From Flavobacteriales bacterium (GTDB lineage Bacteria > Bacteroidota > Bacteroidia > Flavobacteriales_D > Crocinitomicaceae): 13,871 bases of DNA. This document shows, piece by piece, positions 7,106-13,871 of the stretch (position 1 is its first letter; each line of letters starts with the position of its first letter). The position numbers and the translations under genes are program-made. The DNA lies in NCBI GenBank assembly GCA_947476515.1, contig CANJQZ010000028.1:1-13871 (forward strand), given 5' to 3'. Under the pieces are notes generated by a model. That model did no database searches. It was not told the DNA's origin and saw nothing but the letters and a program-made list of their open reading frames with translations.

Positions 7106-7148
7106 TATTTTTGAGGCTGTATTTTTATATTTTTTGAGGTGTATTTTT
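7105..7148 (+). repeat. 22-bp tandem direct repeat just upstream of the M23 peptidase gene
   Basis: Copy 1 (7105-7126) and copy 2 (7127-7148) both read ATATTTTT..GAGG..TGTATTTTT; they differ only by one added T before GAGG and one lost C after it, so each copy is exactly 22 nt. The array ends four bases before the ATG at 7153. Copy 1 contains TATTTTTG (7106-7113), a fit to the TAnnTTTG box, but no TTG lies at the proper distance upstream. The 22-bp period is about two turns of DNA, as expected for two same-face protein sites. The repeat is seen directly; its regulatory role is inferred. Confidence 0.6.
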
Positions 7149-7152
7149 GTAT

Positions 7153-8847
7153 ATGTTCAAAAATATCGCACTTTTATTCGTTTTCTCCCTATTTCTAGGG
7201 AGCTATTTGACAAGTCAAGTTTCAACAGGAATCTACCATTCACCTTTAGGAATTCCATTAGAAATTTCTGCGACTTTCGGAGATTTAAGACCCAATCATT
7301 TTCACATGGGTCTTGATTTTAAAACCGGCGGAGTGACTGGTGTGAACATACATTCTATAGCGGACGGTTATATTTCAAGGGTGAAGATTATGCCTTTGGG
7401 TTACGGTAAAGTGATTTACATTGATCATCCAAATGGAATTACAAGTGTTTATGCACATTGTTCGTCCTTCAAAGAACCTCTAGCCTCATTTATTAAAAAA
7501 TATCAAGAGCACAATAAATTAAATGAAATCGATTTGAAATTAACACCTTCAGATTTCCCAGTAAAAATCGGTCAAATCATTGCGCTCTCAGGTAATAGCG
7601 GGAATTCAACAGGTCCTCACTTACATTTTGAATTAAGAGATACTAAAACAGAAAAAGGACTCAATCCGCTTCAACATGGTTTTGTTGCTTACGATAAAAT
7701 TGCGCCGAGTCCTGAAAAAATATTAATCTATTTACTCGATAAAGATGGGTATTTGATTCCCAACAATTCTCGAACATTCCCGATTGTAAAATCTGGAAAT
7801 ACCTACAGTTTAAAGAATGGAAAAATTGTATTAGACCCAAAATTCATTGCAGGCTATTCTAAAATTGGGATTGCAATTACTGGGCAAGATCAAGGAGGAA
7901 AAATACCCAGTAAATTCGGATTATTCGAACAAATATTGGTCCAAGAGAAAGACACTTTGTACCACTGCAAAATAGATACAATCTCTTTCGATCACAATAG
8001 ATTCATCAACGATTACTGCGATTATGTCCAGTACAAGAAAAATGGGAGTAAAATTCACAAACTGTTTTATAAGGAAGACAATTTACTTGATATTTATAAA
8101 TCCGAACCTTTTCAAATAGTTGATTTGTCTGGCAACGATTCTATTCCTTTAACTATTTCACTATTGGATGCCAATCAAAACAAAAGTCAAATTGGTTTCA
8201 CGCTTGTTAATAGAACAAAAAGCGTAAGCCAAAAACCTTTTTTCGAGACCGGGTATTTATCACCTGACTCTACCTATTTCTTTGAACAATTTGGGAATAG
8301 TATTTCAATACCTGCGCATAGTTTTTATGAACCAGTGCAGAATAATTTAAAAATAATCAGCAATGGAATAAGTATTGGAAATGCAGATATTGCAGTGCAT
8401 GATTCGATAAAAATTATTCTAACACCCCTTCCAAATATTGACATTTCAAAACAATACATTGCTCAAATTGGGGCGAATGGTTCCAAAACTGGAATTACGA
8501 CAAAAATTATTCAAGGAAAATTAACGGCTTATATTTACAACTTCGGAAATTATGCTCTATCCACAGACAAAATCGCTCCAACTATTGCGCCTGATAATTT
8601 TAAAACGACCGATACGCTGATCAAAACTAAAAAATTACAGTGGAAAATTAGTGATGGACAGACAAGCGTTTCGTCCTACCAATTACTCATAAACAATCAA
8701 TGGAAAATTCTTGAATATGATAAGAAGAATAACACCATATTTCATGTAATTGATAAAAATGAATACGGGAAGAAAAAATATAATATTTCAATAAAGGACG
8801 CCTGTGGAAATGAAGCGAATTGGTCTCAATCCCTGAATGTAGATTAG
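7153..8847 (+). CDS. Secreted M23 (LytM-type) zinc metallopeptidase with long beta-rich C-terminal region
   Basis: 564 residues from the ATG at 7153. A TTG two codons earlier (7147) could also be read as a start, but ATG directly precedes the signal peptide (MFKNIALLFVFSLFLGSYLTS). The LytM domain spans about residues 27-175: HMGLD gives zinc ligands His51 and Asp55, YAH gives His102, and GPHLHFE gives His156 and ligand His158, so the catalytic set is complete. An extra stretch of roughly 25 residues lies between YAHCSSF and VKIGQ. Family members cleave peptide bridges or stems in peptidoglycan, here presumably in the periplasm. About 390 residues follow, beta-rich, ending in an Ig-like module from about 472 (DKIAPTI, ISDGQTSVSSYQ, IKDACGNEANW); their role is unknown, perhaps wall or partner binding. 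The gene is divergent from the zapA operon, and its last 4 nt overlap the convergent tsaB end. Confidence 0.9.
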   Translation: MFKNIALLFVFSLFLGSYLTSQVSTGIYHSPLGIPLEISATFGDLRPNHFHMGLDFKTGGVTGVNIHSIADGYISRVKIMPLGYGKVIYIDHPNGITSVYAHCSSFKEPLASFIKKYQEHNKLNEIDLKLTPSDFPVKIGQIIALSGNSGNSTGPHLHFELRDTKTEKGLNPLQHGFVAYDKIAPSPEKILIYLLDKDGYLIPNNSRTFPIVKSGNTYSLKNGKIVLDPKFIAGYSKIGIAITGQDQGGKIPSKFGLFEQILVQEKDTLYHCKIDTISFDHNRFINDYCDYVQYKKNGSKIHKLFYKEDNLLDIYKSEPFQIVDLSGNDSIPLTISLLDANQNKSQIGFTLVNRTKSVSQKPFFETGYLSPDSTYFFEQFGNSISIPAHSFYEPVQNNLKIISNGISIGNADIAVHDSIKIILTPLPNIDISKQYIAQIGANGSKTGITTKIIQGKLTAYIYNFGNYALSTDKIAPTIAPDNFKTTDTLIKTKKLQWKISDGQTSVSSYQLLINNQWKILEYDKKNNTIFHVIDKNEYGKKKYNISIKDACGNEANWSQSLNVD

Positions 8848-9500
8848 TGGGTATAAAATTCCTTTAAGTAATTAGGCGTGAAATAAGCCAAATCTTCAAA
8901 ATCTTTCGCTAAATATTTTTGATGCGAAATCTCTACTTGTCCTGTTGCGGAAATACAAACCTCATCATCAAAAGACAAGTTTCTTTCTGCCCAAATTTCT
9001 TTAAGTTTAGGATTAGCGTCTCCAACAATGATTAAAGGCAAGTATTCATCGTAGGAATTTTGAGTTAAAACATCAGCACTTAGTTTTTTCAAGACTAATT
9101 TCGAAGTGCCATAAATTTCGCTATAAACCTCCATTCTTCGCGCGTCAAATAGTACTGCTATCGATTTTTCAGGATGTTTTTTATGGGCAATTTCAAAAAG
9201 AGATTGCAAGGAAGGAATTGAAATTATAGGGATGTTTAATCCAAAACAAAGCCCTTTTGCAGTTGATATTCCGATTCTCAATCCAGTATAGGAACCTGGG
9301 CCTGCAGAAACTGATACGGCAGATAGGGCTTTATATTCAATATGATGTCGTTTTAATAATGCATCTATGAATCCAGTGAGCATTTCTCCATGAACATAAC
9401 CATCAGAGACCTCATCTATACGATCAACTAAGACTCCGTTTTTTGATAATGCAACGGAGCATATGTGTGTAGCGGTTTCAATATGTAAGATATGTATCAT
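8844..9500 (-). CDS. tsaB: tRNA threonylcarbamoyladenosine biosynthesis protein TsaB
   Basis: 218 residues, typical for TsaB. An ASKHA-fold start (HILHIETATHICSVALSKNG) is followed by HGEML and the diagnostic SAGPGSYTGLRIGISTAKGL (about 65-84), then LFDARRMEVYSEIY. TsaB is the scaffold partner that binds TsaD and TsaE to transfer the threonylcarbamoyl group to A37 of ANN-decoding tRNAs. It lacks the metal-binding His pair of TsaD, consistent with a non-catalytic role. The ATG at 9500 overlaps the TGA of the upstream response regulator gene as ATGA (4 nt), so the two are translationally coupled. Its 3' end overlaps the converging M23 gene by 4 nt. Confidence 0.94.
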   Translation of the reverse strand: MIHILHIETATHICSVALSKNGVLVDRIDEVSDGYVHGEMLTGFIDALLKRHHIEYKALSAVSVSAGPGSYTGLRIGISTAKGLCFGLNIPIISIPSLQSLFEIAHKKHPEKSIAVLFDARRMEVYSEIYGTSKLVLKKLSADVLTQNSYDEYLPLIIVGDANPKLKEIWAERNLSFDDEVCISATGQVEISHQKYLAKDFEDLAYFTPNYLKEFYTH

Positions 9501-10189
9501 TTTAAAGGTACTTCTAATTTAAAACCAACACCATGAATATTATTCAGTAAGATAGCATCATCCTCTTTTAGATATTTTCTTAGTTTGGTGATAAAAACAT
9601 CCAAGCTCCGCCCAACAAAATAATCATCTTGTCCCCAAACAGCATTTAAAATTACTTCTCGAGGTAACACCTGATTTTTAAATTTGTAGAGCAACTTCAA
9701 GATTTGAGCCTCCTTTTTGGTTAATGACTTTGTTAGTCCACCTATGGTTAAATTTAAATTTTCAGTGTCAAATAAATAGGAACCAATGGTGAAAATCTTT
9801 TCTTCTGGAATACTGGTATTAATATTTACGCGTTTCAAAAGTGCTTTAATGCGCAATTGAAGCTCTTCGACACTAAAGGGTTTTGTCAAATAATCATCCC
9901 CTCCAGATTTAAAGCCTTCAACCTTATCCTCCGTCATTGTTTTTGCAGTGAGAAACAAAATAGGGATTTCGGTATCGATTTTCCGAATATCTTTTGCTAA
10001 GGTAAAACCATCCTTTCTAGGCATCATAACATCAAAAACACATAAATGATATTTTTGCTCATTAAATCTTTTAAGTGCATCCGTTCCATCCGTTGCTAAA
10101 GTAACAAGATACCCATCTGATTTGAGTTGATCAGAGATTACAAAACCAAGATTTAAGTCATCTTCAGCAAGTAGAATACGAATTGTCAT
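9497..10189 (-). CDS. rprY: OmpR-family response regulator, RprY-like
   Basis: 230 residues. The start is set at the ATG at 10189 (MTIRILLAEDD). The frame is open up to 10312, but the added 41 residues (Phe/Ile/Tyr-rich) precede the conserved receiver start and cover the predicted promoter. Receiver domain about 3-118: acidic Glu9/Asp10/Asp11, phosphorylation site Asp53 (FDVMMPRKDGF), Thr81 (FLTAKTM) and Lys103 (TKPFS). The winged-helix DNA-binding domain is about 130-228, with SLTKKEAQIL, NAVWGQDDYFVGRSLDVFITKLRK and NNIHGVGFKL. The FDVMMPRKDGF and FLTAKTMTED segments match what I recall of Bacteroides RprY, a regulator whose usual partner is the kinase RprX. No kinase gene is adjacent. It shares a transcript with tsaB through the ATGA overlap. 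Confidence 0.85.
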   Translation of the reverse strand: MTIRILLAEDDLNLGFVISDQLKSDGYLVTLATDGTDALKRFNEQKYHLCVFDVMMPRKDGFTLAKDIRKIDTEIPILFLTAKTMTEDKVEGFKSGGDDYLTKPFSVEELQLRIKALLKRVNINTSIPEEKIFTIGSYLFDTENLNLTIGGLTKSLTKKEAQILKLLYKFKNQVLPREVILNAVWGQDDYFVGRSLDVFITKLRKYLKEDDAILLNNIHGVGFKLEVPLK

Positions 10190-10258
10190 AAGAAAATATT
10201 TAAAATTATAAAGTATTGAAACTTGCTTTAATGGGAAAATGAACAACTTGAATCTATT

Positions 10259-10289
10259 CAAAAGTACATATATTTTGAACGAATTCAAA
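10259..10289 (-). promoter_or_regulatory. Bacteroidota-type promoter for the rprY-tsaB unit
   Basis: On the minus strand TTTG (plus-strand CAAA, 10286-10289) is followed after 19 bp by TACTTTTG (10266 down to 10259), an exact fit to TAnnTTTG. Transcription would start near 10252, giving a leader of about 60 nt to the ATG at 10189. This also argues against the longer reading frame that begins at 10312, upstream of the promoter. Confidence 0.6.
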
Positions 10290-10318
10290 AAGCAATAGAT
10301 CCAAATTATCATAAATTA

Positions 10319-10371
10319 TTGTTAAATATTAAAAGAATAAAATTTGAATTAAAAACTTCGTAACTTCGTAA
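10319..10371 (+). promoter_or_regulatory. Candidate promoter and 8-bp tandem repeat before the PhoB-like regulator gene
   Basis: TTG (10319-10321) and TAAAATTTG (10338-10346) lie 16 bp apart and resemble the Bacteroidota promoter with one extra base in the second box. Just downstream, CTTCGTAA occurs twice in tandem (10356-10363 and 10364-10371), ending three bases before the ATG at 10375. The promoter call is weak; the tandem repeat is certain. The second box could instead be TAACTTCG (10361-10368), which would make the mRNA nearly leaderless. Together with the rprY promoter this explains most of the 185-nt divergent region. Confidence 0.35.
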
Positions 10372-10374
10372 GAT

Positions 10375-11040
10375 ATGGCACATATTCTCATTGTTGATGA
10401 CGAAGAAGACATTCGTCTATTACTTAAATATAATCTTGAAAAGGAAGGTCATATTGTTTCTTGTGCCTCTAATGGAAAAGAAGCTTTAAAAATGGTTGCG
10501 CACCAAAAGCCCGAACTAATCCTATTAGATGTGATGATGCCCATAATGGATGGTATTGAGGTTTGTGAAGAATTAAAGTCTGATCCTGTAAACAGAGATA
10601 TCATTATTTGTTTTCTTACCGCTCGCAGTGAAGATTACAGTCAAATTGCTGGACTAGAAGCTGGAGGGGACGACTATGTTTCGAAGCCAATCAAGCCAAA
10701 AGTGCTGATGTCTAGGATACACGCCTTACTTCGAAGACAAAATGCCAATAGTGCGAAAAAGGAATCCAATGATGATTTTATCATTGACCGTGAGCGCTAT
10801 TTAATCATTATAAATAAACTTGAAATTCAATTACCAAAAAAGGAATTTGAATTGCTCGCTTTTTTAGCTTCTCGACCTAATGTTGTCTTTAAAAGAGATG
10901 TGATTTTAGATACCGTTTGGGGTTCAGAAGTTGTGGTTGGAGATCGAACCATTGATGTTCATATTAGAAAATTACGCGAAAAAATTGGTGATGAATATAT
11001 CACAACCATAAAAGGAGTAGGATATAAATTTAACTTATAA
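10375..11040 (+). CDS. PhoB/OmpR-family response regulator
   Basis: 221 residues. Receiver domain about 2-118: IVDDEED acidic patch, phosphorylation site Asp52 (LLDVMMPIMDG), Thr82 (CFLTARS), GGDDYVSKP with Lys104. The winged-helix DNA-binding domain is about 130-221: QLPKKEFELLAFL, the AVWG-like DTVWGSE, and the recognition-helix pattern GDRTIDVHIRKLREKIG followed by IKGVGYKF. This last part is close to PhoB-type regulators, but the regulon cannot be read from sequence. No histidine kinase follows; instead a secreted VWD-domain gene starts 11 nt after the stop and a PafA-like phosphatase comes next. It is divergent from the RprY-like gene across 185 nt. Inference: it may regulate its own downstream surface and phosphatase genes, possibly in phosphate limitation. 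A kinase is presumably encoded elsewhere. Confidence 0.88.
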   Translation: MAHILIVDDEEDIRLLLKYNLEKEGHIVSCASNGKEALKMVAHQKPELILLDVMMPIMDGIEVCEELKSDPVNRDIIICFLTARSEDYSQIAGLEAGGDDYVSKPIKPKVLMSRIHALLRRQNANSAKKESNDDFIIDRERYLIIINKLEIQLPKKEFELLAFLASRPNVVFKRDVILDTVWGSEVVVGDRTIDVHIRKLREKIGDEYITTIKGVGYKFNL

Positions 11041-11051
11041 AATAAAAAAGT

Positions 11052-12611
11052 ATGAAAACTATTATTTTATTTTTTTCACTCGTATTAACACTTGTGCTAG
11101 CAGCGCAAGAAGTGCCAGATAACGCAGGAAATACTAAGGCATCTGTTAATGATAATATTTCAATTGCGCTTACAGATTGGGATCAAATTAGGGGCTTATG
11201 GTTATCTCAAAGTGTTATGGCTATGTCAAATAAACAAGCAGTTCCAGATAGGACTTTCGCTGAGGAGTTGACTCCATATGAGATGTTGAGTTTAATACCA
11301 AAAGAAAGAAGAGAAGATTTAAAAAATTACATTGAAACCAATAATTCATCTTCTCAATTTGACAATAACCAATATGCAACCTTACTTTTAACTTTAATAA
11401 ACAATACTTTTTGCAGTACAACTCAAGGTCGTAGCTATGGAGATCCCCATTTAAAATCATTTGACAATGCCACTTACTCTTTTCAGACGGTGGGCGAATT
11501 TGACTTATCTAAATCAAATGATGGAAATTTTGAAATTCAAGCAAGACAAAAAGCACAAAGCGATAATTTTTCTTTGAATACAGCCATTGCGATGAATGTT
11601 TTTGGGGATAGATTAGGATTTTATGCTGAAGATGCTCCATCCCGTAATGTATCTCCATTATTTTTAAATGGTGAGCCTATTCAATTACAAGGCAGAACCT
11701 ATTTTTTACCGCACGGAGGAACCATTAGATTGACCGGCAGAAACTATATTATTTCCTGGCCATCAGGAGAAACATTGATTCTTAACAACGGAGGAAGTGG
11801 AGGAATGAATTTTGTTAATGTGACGGTATCTATATTTCAATGTAGCAGTCAAATTTACAGTGGACTATTGGGCAATGCCAATAACAACATGAATGATGAT
11901 TTTAACGGTAGGAATAACAATCAAACTCCACCAACCTACCAAGCGTTCTCTACTTTTGGTAATCCAATGATGCAACAAGCTTCTATTTTGGCTGAAAAAG
12001 AGTACTTAGCGTATTTATCACAAAATTTTGCTGAAGATTGGAGGGTTACGGACATGACTACTTTATTTGATTATGCAGCCGGGACAAATACTGCCTATTA
12101 TACCGATAGAAGTTTTCCTAGAGTACATCTAACGGTAGCTGATTTAAATGCTGATCAGCAAGCGAATGCTAGAAGAAGATGCGAAACTATGGGCGTAAAT
12201 GCGGGTGAAATGGGTGGGTGTATTTTCGATCAAGCCTATCTAAATATAAATCCAAATCCTATTCCAACACCTGCGCCAGCAACTGATGGAGTGGTTCTTA
12301 ATAAATTAGAAAGACCTCTTTTAAATACCAATACACATCAAATATTGGATCCTAAAAATCCAAATGAAGGAGCGCAACCTCTGAAGCCAATTGATAATAA
12401 AATCGAAGAAAAACCTGGGAAAAGTGAATTCAAAACAAATGAAAATAACGAACAGAACAATTCTATTTTCAAACCAAGTCGTCCTATAGAATTCAACAAA
12501 CCAACTAATAACAATAACATTATAAACACAGCACCTCATAACACCCCAAGTAAATCAATAATTAGCTCACCCGTTAAACCAACCGTCAATGCAAAACCAG
12601 GCAAAGGGTAA
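11052..12611 (+). CDS. Secreted von Willebrand factor D-domain protein with disordered C-terminal tail
   Basis: 519 residues. A signal peptide covers about 1-18 (MKTIILFFSLVLTLVLAA). Residues about 40-120 form a helical region of unknown nature. Residues about 129-286 are a VWD domain, with GDPHLKSFDNATYSFQTVGEF at its start and YSGLLGNANNNMNDDFNGR at its end, the latter resembling the calcium-binding GNxNxxxxDDF motif. Residues about 314-394 form a second module with WRVT, TLFDYAAGTNTAYYTDRSFP and Cys377/Cys390, often found after VWD. From about 400 the chain is Pro/Asn/Lys-rich and low in complexity, without a T9SS or LPXTG signal. VWD domains are best known from animal mucins, von Willebrand factor and vitellogenin, and occur in some bacterial surface proteins; the function here is unknown. 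It begins 11 nt after the response regulator gene and overlaps the phosphatase gene by 23 nt. Confidence 0.82.
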   Translation: MKTIILFFSLVLTLVLAAQEVPDNAGNTKASVNDNISIALTDWDQIRGLWLSQSVMAMSNKQAVPDRTFAEELTPYEMLSLIPKERREDLKNYIETNNSSSQFDNNQYATLLLTLINNTFCSTTQGRSYGDPHLKSFDNATYSFQTVGEFDLSKSNDGNFEIQARQKAQSDNFSLNTAIAMNVFGDRLGFYAEDAPSRNVSPLFLNGEPIQLQGRTYFLPHGGTIRLTGRNYIISWPSGETLILNNGGSGGMNFVNVTVSIFQCSSQIYSGLLGNANNNMNDDFNGRNNNQTPPTYQAFSTFGNPMMQQASILAEKEYLAYLSQNFAEDWRVTDMTTLFDYAAGTNTAYYTDRSFPRVHLTVADLNADQQANARRRCETMGVNAGEMGGCIFDQAYLNINPNPIPTPAPATDGVVLNKLERPLLNTNTHQILDPKNPNEGAQPLKPIDNKIEEKPGKSEFKTNENNEQNNSIFKPSRPIEFNKPTNNNNIINTAPHNTPSKSIISSPVKPTVNAKPGKG

Positions 12612-13871
12612 AATTTCAATTGTATTATTTTTTGCTCTATTATTCTTTGTAGGAAATTTAAGAGCTCAAAAAAAGGATAAATTAATTATTGGGATTGTAG
12701 TAGATCAAATGTGCTACGAATATTTATATCGTTTCCAACACCATTTCACCGAAGGTGGATTTAATAAATTCTTGCTCCACGGGACCAATTGTCGCAATAC
12801 CAATTACAATTATGTTCCAACCTACACGGGGCCAGGACATGCCTCCATTTACACAGGAACAACACCTAGCAATCACGGCATTGTAGGAAATCAGTGGTAT
12901 GATGCTGAAACAGCAAAAATGGTTAATTGTGTAGGTGATGGGTCTGTTCAATCAATCGGTGTTAATTCGAAACATGGTAAAGCTTCACCGCATCGACTAA
13001 AGACTTACACAATAAGCGATCAATTAAAACTTACCTACCCTACTGCAAAAGTAATTTCTGTTTCTATTAAGGATCGTGGCGCAATCTTGCCTGGTGGACA
13101 TTTAAGTGACGGTACTTATTGGTTTGATTATTTAAGCGGGAAGTTTATTACCAGTAGTTATTATAAAGAGCAACTCCCAAGTTGGATACATGAATTTAAT
13201 AAAGATCATAATGCAGATACTTACCTAAAAGATTGGACCTTACTTTATCCTGAAGCTAATTATAATTCTATTGACGATTCTCCTTATGAGCTTCTATTAG
13301 ATGGGAAATCTAAAGCTACCTTTCCCTACTCATTCAAACCTGGAGATTATTCGAATTTTGTGGTTACCCCTGCTGCCAACACCTTATTGACCGATCTTGC
13401 TTTAACAGCAATTGACTTTGAAGAATTAGGTACTGATGCGCAAACAGATCTTTTGTGTATTAGTTATTCGACTCCTGATATTGCAGGGCATTCCTTTGGT
13501 CCATATTCTTTGGAGATTGAAGATATGTATGCAAGACTTGACCTAGAAATTGCCAAACTTTTGACAGCACTTGATAAAAAAGTTGGGAAGCATAATTACA
13601 AAATATTTATAACTGCCGACCATGCTGTAGTTCCTGTTCCTCAGCAGTTAATAGATAAAAAGTTGCCTGGTGGATATTTACCCATGTATTTGAATTTAGA
13701 GACTTTAAAGAAGTCAGTACAAGAGAAATACGGAGCAACCTTAATTTTAACAGAGGCGAATCAAAATATATATCTTAATCATGCACAAATAGATTCATTA
13801 CATCTAGACAAAAATGCAGTGCAGGAATTTATTGCATCAGAAATAAGGAAATGGAAAGAAGTGAAGGCGGT
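12589..13871 (+). CDS. pafA: PafA-type alkaline phosphatase (secreted; 3' end missing)
   Basis: 427 complete codons are visible of an expected 540 or so; the frame is open to the right edge. The ATG at 12589 is chosen because a stop lies 28 nt upstream in frame and the ATG gives a clean signal peptide: QNQAKGK, then the hydrophobic run ISIVLFFALLFFVGNLRA, then Gln. Alkaline-phosphatase-superfamily residues fit Elizabethkingia PafA: metal ligand Asp39 (VVDQM), nucleophile Thr80 (YTGPGHASIYTG), Asn101 (GNQWYD), Lys161 and Arg163 (SIKDRGA), Asp297 and His301 (TPDIAGH), and Asp344-His345 (TADHA). The last zinc-ligand His lies beyond the window. PafA is a periplasmic, calcium/zinc-type phosphomonoesterase that frees phosphate from organic phosphates, reported in Bacteroidota. 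The gene starts 23 nt inside the VWD gene in another frame, so translation is likely coupled. Confidence 0.9.
   Translation, partial: MQNQAKGKISIVLFFALLFFVGNLRAQKKDKLIIGIVVDQMCYEYLYRFQHHFTEGGFNKFLLHGTNCRNTNYNYVPTYTGPGHASIYTGTTPSNHGIVGNQWYDAETAKMVNCVGDGSVQSIGVNSKHGKASPHRLKTYTISDQLKLTYPTAKVISVSIKDRGAILPGGHLSDGTYWFDYLSGKFITSSYYKEQLPSWIHEFNKDHNADTYLKDWTLLYPEANYNSIDDSPYELLLDGKSKATFPYSFKPGDYSNFVVTPAANTLLTDLALTAIDFEELGTDAQTDLLCISYSTPDIAGHSFGPYSLEIEDMYARLDLEIAKLLTALDKKVGKHNYKIFITADHAVVPVPQQLIDKKLPGGYLPMYLNLETLKKSVQEKYGATLILTEANQNIYLNHAQIDSLHLDKNAVQEFIASEIRKWKEVKA

Noticed and set aside
7134..7316. 60-codon plus-strand frame overlapping the M23 gene start
   Set aside because: It is a shifted frame over the signal peptide and LytM domain; the other frame holds an intact conserved peptidase.
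10190..10312. Extension of the RprY-like gene by 41 codons to an ATG at 10312
   Set aside because: The extra residues are AT-driven Phe/Ile/Tyr-rich sequence ahead of a complete receiver domain, and a good promoter (10259-10289) lies within them.
12321..12951. Several minus-strand reading frames of 63-75 codons
   Set aside because: They are antisense to the Asn/Pro-rich VWD tail and the phosphatase; their hydrophobic look reflects the complement of AT-rich codons.

Overview
The window looks like a chromosomal segment from a Bacteroidota bacterium, most likely of the order Flavobacteriales. The evidence is the low GC, a C-terminal type IX secretion (T9SS) sorting domain, a DAHP synthase fused to chorismate mutase (the Bacteroidota arrangement), an RprY-family response regulator, a PafA-type alkaline phosphatase, and promoter-like TTG/TAnnTTTG pairs in place of E. 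coli-type boxes. Genus cannot be told from this window. I see no rRNA, tRNA, CRISPR array, insertion sequence or phage module. Coding density is high and no gene-free stretch exceeds about 190 bases.

Layout. (1) 2-1117: the 3' part of a collagen-like surface fibre gene. It has near-identical 81-bp tandem repeats and ends in a Peptidase_S74 self-cleaving chaperone domain. (2) 1204-2529: a secreted protein with two beta-sandwich modules and a T9SS C-terminal domain; its start codon lies in a perfect 11-bp inverted repeat. (3) 2533-7060, minus strand: a likely five-gene operon, read from right to left. It encodes a small coiled-coil (ZapB-like) protein, ZapA, RNase Y, a bifunctional DAHP synthase/chorismate mutase, and AroA (EPSP synthase). 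This joins cell division, RNA decay and the two ends of the shikimate route in one transcription unit. A good Bacteroidota-type promoter lies just upstream at 7077-7105. (4) 7153-8847: a divergent secreted M23 (LytM-type) peptidase, preceded by a 22-bp tandem direct repeat. (5) 8844-10189, minus: an RprY-like response regulator translationally coupled (ATGA) to tsaB, which makes the tRNA t6A modification. (6) 10375-13871, plus: a PhoB/OmpR-type response regulator, then a secreted von Willebrand factor D (VWD) domain protein 11 nt later, then a PafA-type alkaline phosphatase whose start lies inside the VWD gene. The phosphatase runs off the right edge.

How the parts may work together. The minus operon is housekeeping. 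The right end is the least conventional part: two divergent OmpR-family regulators with no histidine kinase visible, one heading a tightly packed unit with an exported VWD protein and an exported phosphatase. A phosphate-response surface module is a reasonable hypothesis, not a demonstrated fact. The left end and the M23 gene supply further cell-surface proteins. Nothing here is a clear-cut new defence or mobile system. The best leads are the regulator-VWD-PafA unit, the start-codon hairpin at 1176-1206, and the 22-bp repeat at 7105-7148.
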